This document shows positions 26,219 to 33,447 of a stretch of 41,235 nt of DNA, piece by piece. The stretch's first letter is position 1. Every line of letters begins with the position of its first letter. Source of the stretch: MGBC120314 sp051877855 (GTDB lineage: Bacteria > Bacillota > Clostridia > Lachnospirales > Lachnospiraceae); the NCBI GenBank assembly GCA_051877855.1, contig JBJEJH010000021.1, positions 1-41,235 of the forward strand, in the 5' to 3' direction. A program made the translations under genes and the position numbers. The notes under the pieces were generated by a model, which was not told the origin of the DNA, searched no databases, and saw only the letters and a list, made by a program, of their open reading frames with translations.

Positions 26219-28060
26219 ATGTTTAAAGAATTTGTGGAAAACAACCGGGCTTTACGCTTTTCAGATTTAAGTCTATATGCCCCTGCCAAAGATCGTCCTT
26301 CCTGGGAATCACTGGATGATGCTGCCAAAGATTTTGTCGTTAATGAGGCAAGAAACTATCTCCATTATGACTATCCTTATCTAAAGGCGACGGATTTTAT
26401 GGAATTTTGCAGAACAGGAAATCGTACCCATTACGAAGACAAGCTTTTTGCCAAGCGAAAGGCACTCTCTGCTCTGGTACTGGGTGAGTGTGTGGAATAT
26501 AAGAAAAGCTTTCTCGACGACATCATCAATGGAATATATGCCATATGTGACGAAACCTGCTGGCAATTACCGGCACACAATTCCTATATTCGTGATACGC
26601 CACAGTTGCTGTTACCGGATACCCAAAGTCCGATTATTGAGCTTTTTTCCTGTGAGACTGCTGCCATTCTTTCAACCGCATGTTATCTTTTACTAGATGA
26701 ATTGAATGAAGTCTCACCATTGATTGTAAAAAGAGTTTATGCTGAAATTAAGAAGCGTGTTCTTGATGTCTATCTCACTGAGCATTTCTGGTGGATGGGG
26801 CATGGCGATGAACCAATGTGTAACTGGACCATTTGGTGTACACAGAATATCTTAATTACTGCCTTTTCCATCCCTCTGACAAATGAAATGCGCACTCAGA
26901 TCGTCCAAAAGGCCTGTGCAAGCTGCGATTATTTTCTAAAGGATTATGGCGATGACGGATGTTGCGAGGAAGGTGCACAGTATTATCGCCATGCCGGATT
27001 ATGTCTCTTTCAGACCATCCTCGTGTTATGCAATGTAAGTAATAATCATTTTGCAGCCTTGTGGAATAATCCGAAAGTGAAGAATATCGCTTCTTATATC
27101 TTAAATGTACATGTCGATGATATTTACTATATTAATTTTGCAGACTGCTCTCCGGTAGCCGGACGCGCTTCTTCCAGAGAATTTTTATTTGGAAAATACT
27201 GTAATATCCCATCCTTAAGTGCCTTTGCCGCAAAGGATTACCGGAAGAAAAATATGCCTGAAAACATCGAGGAAAACAATCTCTTCTATCGCTTACAGGA
27301 ATTGATGACGCGCTCTCAAATGCTAAACTATAAGATTCCGGATTATATCGAGCATCCAAACATCTACTACGACAGCGTTGGTCTTTTTATTGCCCGAAAC
27401 CACACTTATACAGTTGGTGTAAAGGCCGGTGATAACGCCGACAGCCACAATCACAACGATACCGGAAGTATTACCTTTTATAAGAACGGGTTGCCATTCC
27501 TTGTCGATATTGGCGTTGAGAGCTACACCCGAAAGACCTTCTCCCCGCAGCGTTATGAGATTTGGACCATGCAGTCCGATTACCATAATCTTCCAACCTT
27601 AAACGGACTCATGCAACAGGATGGAAAAGACTATTACGCCGAAGTATTAGGCAATGAATTCACGAAAGAGGGTGGTCAAATTAAGATGGAGCTTAAAAAC
27701 GCTTATCCTAAGGACGCAAAGATTCGTTCATACAAGCGTAATGTACTTCTTACCAATCAGGGACTCACCCTGACGGATGAATGGAATCTGTCAAATTCAG
27801 ACCACAGCCTCTCTCCTGTGATACTGAACCTGATTAGTTATAACACACCTGAAATTACATCTTGGAACGGAACCGATGGAAGAATATCCCTTAAGGACTT
27901 GGGAATGATAGAAATCACATCCGGGCAACGATTGGAAGTTCTTATTGAAGAACTTCCAATTACCGACCCGCGACTCATGCTCTGCTGGAAGCACAGTCTG
28001 TATCGCATTCGCATCTGCTTTAATGATTCTGTCGGAAGCTGTAACCTTACGGTTCGCTAA
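26219..28060 (+). CDS. Heparinase II/III-family protein (candidate intracellular uronate lyase)
   Basis: A 613-aa soluble protein. The N-terminal two thirds is an alpha/alpha toroid (CNWTIWCTQNILITAFSIPL, CCEEGAQYYRHAGLCLFQTI, typical of this family). The C-terminal third is a beta-sandwich with ADSHNHNDTGSITFYKNGLP, holding the conserved His cluster, and SDYHNLPTLNG. Family members cleave uronic-acid-containing polysaccharides by beta-elimination, leaving the unsaturated end that GH88 removes. No signal peptide, so it should act on imported oligosaccharides. It lies 49 bp after the regulator gene with GGAG at the ATG. The exact substrate and PL family cannot be told; alginate, heparin-like or other uronides are possible. 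Confidence 0.85.
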   Translation: MFKEFVENNRALRFSDLSLYAPAKDRPSWESLDDAAKDFVVNEARNYLHYDYPYLKATDFMEFCRTGNRTHYEDKLFAKRKALSALVLGECVEYKKSFLDDIINGIYAICDETCWQLPAHNSYIRDTPQLLLPDTQSPIIELFSCETAAILSTACYLLLDELNEVSPLIVKRVYAEIKKRVLDVYLTEHFWWMGHGDEPMCNWTIWCTQNILITAFSIPLTNEMRTQIVQKACASCDYFLKDYGDDGCCEEGAQYYRHAGLCLFQTILVLCNVSNNHFAALWNNPKVKNIASYILNVHVDDIYYINFADCSPVAGRASSREFLFGKYCNIPSLSAFAAKDYRKKNMPENIEENNLFYRLQELMTRSQMLNYKIPDYIEHPNIYYDSVGLFIARNHTYTVGVKAGDNADSHNHNDTGSITFYKNGLPFLVDIGVESYTRKTFSPQRYEIWTMQSDYHNLPTLNGLMQQDGKDYYAEVLGNEFTKEGGQIKMELKNAYPKDAKIRSYKRNVLLTNQGLTLTDEWNLSNSDHSLSPVILNLISYNTPEITSWNGTDGRISLKDLGMIEITSGQRLEVLIEELPITDPRLMLCWKHSLYRIRICFNDSVGSCNLTVR

Positions 28061-28082
28061 TATGATACTGATGGAGTAAAAA

Positions 28083-28313
28083 TCAATTAATTTCGGTGTC
28101 TGAAAAAATAAAATGAAACACCTTCTTCATCAGTATCACATAAGTTGTAATAAATACAACGATGGAAAGACCCTGCGCAAACTTCTTATCCTCCTTTGGA
28201 ATATTTAGACCAATGATAATTCCAATAGCGCACAAGCAAAACTTCACCAATGCAAAATCTTTCCAATCACTCTGCTTTGCATACCTGTTACCCAATTCAA
28301 TTAATTGCTTCAT
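28083..28313 (-). CDS. Small two-helix membrane protein
   Basis: A 76-aa protein of unknown function. MKQLIELGNRYAKQSDWKDF is followed by two membrane helices (ALVKFCLCAIGIIIGLNI and GLSIVVFITTYVILMKKV) with a charged loop between them. Proteins of this pattern are found in many Lachnospiraceae, where they carry the doubtful label 'permease of phosphate ABC transporter'; nothing in it supports a transporter role by itself. AGGAGG seven bases before the ATG supports that it is real. It is convergent with the heparinase-like gene, 22 bases away. Confidence 0.8.
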   Translation of the reverse strand: MKQLIELGNRYAKQSDWKDFALVKFCLCAIGIIIGLNIPKEDKKFAQGLSIVVFITTYVILMKKVFHFIFSDTEIN

Positions 28314-28497
28314 AGAATTACCTCCTTCTTCTCCTTATATATTACATTATACACTAAAAACAACTTGAAAAAAATCAAAAAAATATAACCACTGTTCCAT
28401 ATTTATGATATGATATGACTTAGATGGATAATTTTCACTTACGAAATGCGTAATGATGTGCGTAAATATCATGTAGGTTTACAATCGGGAGGAATCT

Positions 28498-30375
28498 ATG
28501 AAACTAGTATATACCAACGAAAAATGTATTGGATGCAACAAATGTATTCGTGCCTGCAAATGTGTTGGTGCCAGTGTTGCCACCATCGAGGACGGCAATG
28601 CCAGAATCAATGTCGATCCGGCAAAATGTATTGGCTGTGGTGCATGTATTGATGCATGCGAGCACAACGCCAGATCCTATGAGGATGATACCGAACGTTT
28701 CTTTCAGGATTTGGCTTCGGGCAAGAAAATCTCTATTCTTCTGGCACCTGCATTCAAAGCAAATTACCCGGAAGAATATGAATCCGTTCTTGGTGGTTTG
28801 AAAGCACTTGGTGTCAATCGAATCATCAGCGTATCCTTCGGCGCAGACATCACCACCTGGGGATATCTGAACTATGTAGCGCAAAACAACTTCCTTGGAG
28901 GAATCTCTCAGCCTTGTCCGGCTGTTGTGGGATATATTGAGCGTTATGTTCCGGAACTTCTGCCAAAGCTCTTCCCTGTGCAGAGTCCTATGATGTGTGC
29001 GGCTATCTATATGAAAAAGTATGCGCATCTGGATGATGCCCTTGCTTTCATCAGTCCATGTATTGCCAAGAAACTTGAAATTGATGACCCGAAGAATGGT
29101 GGATACATTTCCTACAATGTTACCTTTGACCACCTTATGGATTACGTAAAAAGGAATCACATCACAGGGACTATGGCTTCTGATGAAATCGAATATGGTC
29201 TGGGATCAATCTACCCGATGCCCGGTGGCCTTAAGGAAAATGTATACTGGTTTCTTGGAGAGGATGTTTATATTCGACAGGTTGAAGGGCAAAATCATAT
29301 CTATGATTACTTACATCACTATTCCGCCTCTTCGTCCCTTTCAAAGGGTAAGATGCTTTTTGTGGACGCACTCAACTGCTCTCACGGTTGTCTGGAAGGC
29401 ACCGGTGTCGAACGTTCACGTAAAGACGAAACGGATGTTTTTCTAAATGTTAACGAAATCAAAAATGCAAGTAAGAGTGACAAGAAAAAGAGTGCCTGGT
29501 TTCGTAAGGCTACTCCGGCCAAGAGACTTGAAGCTCTGAATAAGCAGTTCAAGGATTTGAAGTTACAGGATTTTCTTCGCGAATATACCGATCGTTCCGA
29601 GTCTTGCCGGGTGCGCATTCCGGATGATGCCGCTTTGGAACAGATTTATCAGTCCATGTACAAGGATACCTATGAATCCAGACACATCGATTGTCAATGC
29701 TGTGGTTATTCCGACTGTCACGAGATGGCTGTGGCGATTTACAATGGATTTAATCGAAAGGAAAACTGTATTCACTATGTAAAAGACGAAATACTTCATC
29801 AACGTGCGGATGCCGAAACCGTAAAACAAGCCATTAACACCATCTACGCACAATTCGAAGATCTCTATATGTCCGTTGACAATATGACCAGGGGAAATGA
29901 AGAAAATGCCCGTGAAAGTACGGAATTATCTTCTGATATGCAGGACATCAGTGCATTTAACGAGCAGCTCAACAATGCTCTGCAGGAAATTGCCCGGATG
30001 ATAGAGAAGTTAGAGGATAACAACAAGGCCATCATGTCCGTTGCCACTAAGACCAATCTCATCTCTCTTAACGCAAGAATCGAGGCCTCTCATGCAGGTT
30101 CTGTGGGTCGTGGTTTTGCTGTGGTTGCTGAGGAAATCCAGGAATTGGCTGTGGTTGCCAAGCAGACAGCCGAAAATAGTACCGATGGTCAGAAAAAAGT
30201 ATTGGCTTCCATTCAGGAAATCATACAATCTGCAAAGAAACTTGCCGAGACCATCAACACCGTCAATGGACGAGCCGAATCCCTTGCCGCAACGACGGAA
30301 CAGATTGCAGCATCCTCGGATACCATTATCAGTGCTGCGGATGCTGTAAAAGAAGAATTAAAGGTACTTCACTAA
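28498..30375 (+). CDS. Ferredoxin / [FeFe]-hydrogenase-like / methyl-accepting chemotaxis fusion
   Basis: A 625-aa cytoplasmic protein with no membrane helix. (1) Residues 1-60: two 4Fe-4S sites, CxxCxxCxxxC at 10-20 and 44-54. (2) 70-350: [FeFe]-hydrogenase large-subunit-like domain with reduced versions of the three H-cluster motifs, QPCP (Cys140), SPC (Cys188) and NCSHGC (Cys294, Cys298). The four cluster ligands remain, but flanking residues differ from catalytic enzymes. (3) 399-424: CxxCGxxxC plus a distant Cys, an FeS domain. (4) 430-625: a chemotaxis signalling coiled coil with the CheA/CheW-binding tip ARIEASHAGSVGRGFAVVAE. It is best read as a redox or H2 sensor feeding chemotaxis or a related CheA pathway, like the chemotaxis-linked sensory [FeFe] hydrogenases. 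GGGAGG precedes the ATG. Confidence 0.88.
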   Translation: MKLVYTNEKCIGCNKCIRACKCVGASVATIEDGNARINVDPAKCIGCGACIDACEHNARSYEDDTERFFQDLASGKKISILLAPAFKANYPEEYESVLGGLKALGVNRIISVSFGADITTWGYLNYVAQNNFLGGISQPCPAVVGYIERYVPELLPKLFPVQSPMMCAAIYMKKYAHLDDALAFISPCIAKKLEIDDPKNGGYISYNVTFDHLMDYVKRNHITGTMASDEIEYGLGSIYPMPGGLKENVYWFLGEDVYIRQVEGQNHIYDYLHHYSASSSLSKGKMLFVDALNCSHGCLEGTGVERSRKDETDVFLNVNEIKNASKSDKKKSAWFRKATPAKRLEALNKQFKDLKLQDFLREYTDRSESCRVRIPDDAALEQIYQSMYKDTYESRHIDCQCCGYSDCHEMAVAIYNGFNRKENCIHYVKDEILHQRADAETVKQAINTIYAQFEDLYMSVDNMTRGNEENARESTELSSDMQDISAFNEQLNNALQEIARMIEKLEDNNKAIMSVATKTNLISLNARIEASHAGSVGRGFAVVAEEIQELAVVAKQTAENSTDGQKKVLASIQEIIQSAKKLAETINTVNGRAESLAATTEQIAASSDTIISAADAVKEELKVLH

Positions 30376-30394
30376 GATTACAAAACCCATAAAT

Positions 30395-30475
30395 AATCCC
30401 CGCCGGATGTCTGATCCTGATATGTGTAAAGAATACTGGTACATATCATTTTCAATACATCCTGCGGGGATTTTT
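30395..30475 (+). terminator. Large branched terminator of the hydrogenase-like gene
   Basis: AATCCCCGC pairs with GCGGGGATT, continued by GGATGT with ACATCC after one mismatch. TGATATGT with ACATATCA forms an inner stem. A T-run follows at 30471-30475. Confidence 0.85.
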
Positions 30476-30537
30476 AAGTTTTTCTTTAGTAGTTGAAACT
30501 TCCGTCCCATGTTGGCATATTGGAAATATAGGTAGTC

Positions 30538-31506
30538 CTATACTGCCCCCACAGCTTCCTCCAAACCCGTTTCATGGATTGTCTTAACGGATGTGATGCA
30601 TATGGTATCATTATCATTGATTTCATAGGTATACTCTACTGTTTTTGACACGGCAAAACCATAACAATCCGCATAATATTCAACAACACATTTTTCATCT
30701 GTCAACTGCTTCACACCATAATATCTCCATGTTCCGCCACGGGGTACTCGCTGATATTCCTGCAGGTCACCTCCATCATATGCCAATTGTGAATAATCCC
30801 ATGGAATATTTTCAAGTCTCAGATTATCATTTAATGCATTATTTAAACTCTCCATGGAATCAATTTCCATATGACCCACATATCCAAATTCTCTCAACTT
30901 GTCCCATGCATACTCCAAATCATAAATTGTGTCAGCATTTCCCTTAGAAAAATCCAGTCCAATCAAAGACTCATATCGTTCGCATACTCCGGATATACGT
31001 TTTTCCTCCATATCCATTACCTTCTCATCGGCCGTAATGTCACCAATGGGGCTCATTGCAGAGGATGAATAAAATCGATAAAGACCTTCTCCGCTATGGA
31101 ATATCTTATTTTCACCCCTGCAAACATTTACTTTAACCAGCACATAATAGGACAGGTTCTCGGATCCATCCTCGTTGATATAACTTTCTTTGTAACATTC
31201 TCCTAATTCATAAGATTCAATTTCTGCAGATGCAATCCAGGTCTTCACTGCCTCCTCGGTGGAATTGGAATACATTGCCACGGTAGCCACATCCCCATTT
31301 TTAATTGCCTCCAGAAAGCGGGTTACTTCCTCCGTATTCACATACTCCCTTTCCGTCTCCGTGACCGGAATTCTCATAATTTCCGTAACCTCCACTGTCG
31401 GTTTCTCTGACGTACTCATAGAAACCGGTGGTATCTCCCCTCTTTCGGCACACGCTGAAAGCATTGCCATGCCAAATATAACCGGCAAAATTCGTTTGAT
31501 GTTCAT
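30538..31506 (-). CDS. Predicted lipoprotein of unknown function
   Basis: A 322-aa protein with a lipoprotein signal (MNIKRILPVIFGMAMLSAC), so it is probably anchored outside the membrane. A Thr/Glu-rich linker of about 40 residues precedes a region VTRFLEAIKNGDVATVAMYS that is typical of lipoproteins with a small cystatin or NTF2-like fold; a second half (SPIGDITADEKVMDMEEKRI onward) is mixed alpha/beta. I recognise no catalytic or binding motif. AGGAGGG lies before the ATG. The promoter seems to be embedded in the terminator hairpin of the upstream cupin gene. It is convergent with the hydrogenase-like gene. Confidence 0.8.
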   Translation of the reverse strand: MNIKRILPVIFGMAMLSACAERGEIPPVSMSTSEKPTVEVTEIMRIPVTETEREYVNTEEVTRFLEAIKNGDVATVAMYSNSTEEAVKTWIASAEIESYELGECYKESYINEDGSENLSYYVLVKVNVCRGENKIFHSGEGLYRFYSSSAMSPIGDITADEKVMDMEEKRISGVCERYESLIGLDFSKGNADTIYDLEYAWDKLREFGYVGHMEIDSMESLNNALNDNLRLENIPWDYSQLAYDGGDLQEYQRVPRGGTWRYYGVKQLTDEKCVVEYYADCYGFAVSKTVEYTYEINDNDTICITSVKTIHETGLEEAVGAV

Positions 31507-31555
31507 TCGTTCTCCCTCCTGTTAATCTTAATTGGATAATATTTTTGTTTAATGC

Positions 31556-31600
31556 AAAAGAACTTTCATACACTAATTATAGCATAGAAAGTTCTTTTTT
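31556..31600. terminator. Bidirectional terminator between cupin and lipoprotein genes
   Basis: AAAAGAACTTTC (31556-31567) and GAAAGTTCTTTT (31587-31598) pair perfectly over 12 bp, with a 19-base loop. Both strands carry T residues after the stem, more on the plus strand. Confidence 0.8.
31576..31584 (-). promoter_or_regulatory. Extended -10 box inside the terminator loop
   Basis: The minus strand reads TGCTATAAT within the loop of the hairpin, about 70 bases before the lipoprotein ATG, and is the only good promoter-like element in this gap. The -35 region is poor. Confidence 0.55.
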
Positions 31601-31628
31601 AATCTTTCATATTCCTTTAATCCACTTC

Positions 31629-32078
31629 TCAGTGTTCATGTTCTGCATCTTTCTTTGTGCGGTGAACCGTTCCCTTCGGATGATTCGGCGGTGCGTATAT
31701 TGAAGAAAGCTTTAGTGGCTCATTTTCTGAATTTACAATATTATGCCATGTTCCTGCCGGTATAAATATTCCATCACCCTGACACATATTTTGACAGAAA
31801 TCCATCCGGCTCTTACTCTTTCCGATTTTTAACATTGCATTTCCTTGCTCAACCCGGATAAACTGGTCCGTATCATTGTGAATTTCACTGCCAATTTCAC
31901 CGCAACCAGGGATACACATAACGGTCATCTGTAAATTACATCCGGTCCAGATTGCAGTACGAAAATTAGAATTATGCGCTGCCATATCTTCCACATTCAC
32001 AACATAGGGTTTTCCTCCATGGTCTGCCTGTTCATAATCACAACAATTCACGAAAAACTCCATCGAATTTTTTATCAT
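31629..32078 (-). CDS. Cupin-domain protein
   Basis: A 149-aa small beta-barrel protein. Cupin motif 1 is seen in GSEIHNDTDQFIRVEQGNAM, and motif 2 in GDGIFIPAGTWHNIVN, which fits G-x5-P-x-G-x2-H-x3-N. Motif 1 has a single His and an Asp/Gln rather than the usual two His, so metal binding may be partial. The C-terminus is His- and Lys-rich (HRTKKDAEHEH). Cupins of this size may be sugar isomerases, small-molecule sensors or binding proteins; the substrate is unknown. It follows the flavodoxin gene by 65 bases and is likely in the same transcript. No good ribosome-binding site stands before ATG 32078, and an internal ATG at 32063 is no better. Confidence 0.85.
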   Translation of the reverse strand: MIKNSMEFFVNCCDYEQADHGGKPYVVNVEDMAAHNSNFRTAIWTGCNLQMTVMCIPGCGEIGSEIHNDTDQFIRVEQGNAMLKIGKSKSRMDFCQNMCQGDGIFIPAGTWHNIVNSENEPLKLSSIYAPPNHPKGTVHRTKKDAEHEH

Positions 32079-32143
32079 TTTATGTGAAAAACCAGATTGT
32101 GTGATATCATACTTTTAAATTTAATCCAAAAATATTGGGCGAC

Positions 32144-32674
32144 CTATCCACGCAGATATTTCATAATCGGCTCAATATACTTTTTATCTGCGATATCATA
32201 GGAATGGGATATCATTTCCCCCATGACTTTTTCCTGTTCATTCGCATCCTTTTTGTTTCTCATCATACTTGCAAATGCTTTCATCGCCAATTTATAAGGA
32301 AACTTCATCTTTTCATAAGAAAGTCCGCCCTGACAGTAAAATGCTTTTGCATATTTTTGTTCCTCCGACGTCAATGCATTCTGAATAGAAGCCTCCACAT
32401 CCGGAGTATCATTCGGACTGGCACCAACACAAAATAGAGCCAGTTTCTTTCCCTTCCATGCCGGAATATTCCCGGCGAACCATTCGACGTTTACAATTTT
32501 TCCGCCCATAGCCCAACCGCCATAGATGATTGCATCCGCTCCTTCAAAATAATCCCTATTCTTCTTTTTGGCATCCGCCAGTGAAATAGTTTCTGCGTCA
32601 AGTTCTTCCGATAACCACCGGGCATATCTTTGGGTAAACCCGGTCTGGGATGAGTATACAATTATTGTCTTCAT
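32144..32674 (-). CDS. Flavodoxin-domain protein
   Basis: A 176-aa soluble protein. The FMN phosphate-binding loop is IIVYSSQTGFTQRYARWL at the N-terminus, and AIIYGGWAMGGKI and ALFCVGASPNDT hold the other flavin loops, as in flavodoxins and the HemG-like group. The helical C-terminus (KFPYKLAMKAFASMMRNKKD) is longer than that of classical flavodoxins. It is probably an FMN electron carrier or quinone/porphyrin-type oxidoreductase. Its ATG overlaps the TGA of the MarR gene (ATGA), showing translational coupling, so its production is under MarR control. Confidence 0.9.
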   Translation of the reverse strand: MKTIIVYSSQTGFTQRYARWLSEELDAETISLADAKKKNRDYFEGADAIIYGGWAMGGKIVNVEWFAGNIPAWKGKKLALFCVGASPNDTPDVEASIQNALTSEEQKYAKAFYCQGGLSYEKMKFPYKLAMKAFASMMRNKKDANEQEKVMGEMISHSYDIADKKYIEPIMKYLRG

Positions 32675-33141
32675 ATTCTTTTTAAATTCCTTTCCATCAT
32701 TGTAATTGTTTGTATCGTTGTGATAATTTGTTCCCGGGTGATTCCTTCAAAGGTCTTTTCGATATACACCTGACTTTCTGCATTATTATTTTGGCAGAAT
32801 TCATCACATTTTGCAGTGACAACAATTCGCTGTTTTCTTCGATCCTTTTCATCCGGGATCATCTGCACAAATCCTTTTTTTTCAAGTTTGATCAAAATCT
32901 GTTTTACATTCTGATGGGAACTTCCCATAACCTCTGCCAATTCATTGATTGTGGGACTTTCCTTGCACAGATTGATACAAATAACAGCAAAAAACTGCTT
33001 CCAGGTTATTTCATGAAAAAAGGAATCTGCTACTGCCTGAAACCGGTTCTCAAATGCACTGAGCAACCCCAGCAAAAAGGATGTGGGTGGCATCTGCCCA
33101 AACTCAACCTGAGGAATTTGAATGATTGAATTATAATCCAT
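32671..33141 (-). CDS. MarR-family transcriptional regulator
   Basis: A 156-aa winged-helix regulator. The recognition region SPTINELAEVMGSSHQNVKQILIKLEKKGF and the wing DEKDRRKQRIVVT match the MarR pattern. Other helices form the dimer interface. Two Cys lie in the wing-side region (KCDEFCQNNN), which could allow redox sensing, but this is only a suggestion. AAGGAG lies before the ATG. Upstream sit two palindromes 20 bases apart over the promoter, which suggests autorepression of the whole MarR-flavodoxin-cupin group and derepression by a ligand or oxidation. Confidence 0.92.
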   Translation of the reverse strand: MDYNSIIQIPQVEFGQMPPTSFLLGLLSAFENRFQAVADSFFHEITWKQFFAVICINLCKESPTINELAEVMGSSHQNVKQILIKLEKKGFVQMIPDEKDRRKQRIVVTAKCDEFCQNNNAESQVYIEKTFEGITREQIITTIQTITMMERNLKRI

Positions 33142-33155
33142 GATTGTCTCCTTAT

Positions 33156-33201
33156 GTAATATATTACCTATATATGTAACATATTACATATTGTATGTCA
33201 A
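33156..33201 (-). promoter_or_regulatory. MarR promoter with two palindromic operator sites
   Basis: GTAATATATTAC (33156-33167) is a perfect palindrome; TGTAACATATTACA (33175-33188) is an imperfect one. Their centres are 20 bases apart, so they lie on the same face of DNA. A TTGACA -35 box is at 33196-33201 on the minus strand, and the -10 (weak TACATA, 33173-33178) falls inside the second palindrome. Confidence 0.7.
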
Positions 33202-33445
33202 GAAATTCTGTGATTCCTTCCTTTGAAAGATCCACTACCGTGCAGTTACCACCCCGTGCAGTAATTGAGTTGCCTTGTTTTTATGCATCATGTTAATACC
33301 TCCTGATTATTTCTATTTTGATACATCTATCTTAACGGAAAGGTTTTTTCTTAAGAAGTCTCGAATATTTTTTTAATTATAACCCAAAGGTGTGTACTCA
33401 TTAAAAAAACGGCACTCTCCATAAGCGGAAAGTACCGTTCTTTTT
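33202..33445. other. Gap upstream of MarR with a possible tiny gene or remnant
   Basis: The 304-bp stretch between the MarR and MATE genes holds the MarR promoter, the terminator near 33408-33447 and a minus-strand mini-frame of 18 codons (33235-33291). The mini-frame starts ATGATG just after an excellent AGGAGG site and reads MMHKNKATQLLHGVVTAR. A different frame over the same bases reads ITARGGNCTVVDLSKEGI. I cannot assign either. No other gene is visible. Confidence 0.4.
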
Positions 33446-33447
33446 TT
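33408..33447. terminator. Bidirectional terminator after the MATE gene
   Basis: AACGG-ACT at the left pairs with AGT-CCGTT at the right, with additional CTCC/GGAAAG pairing and an ATAAGC loop. T-runs occur on both strands; on the plus strand the run covers the MATE stop codon. Confidence 0.8.

Noticed and set aside
28504..29160. A 218-codon minus-strand frame opposite the hydrogenase-like gene
   Set aside because: Antisense to a gene with firm domain motifs; composition is an artefact of Cys/Gly codons in the real gene.
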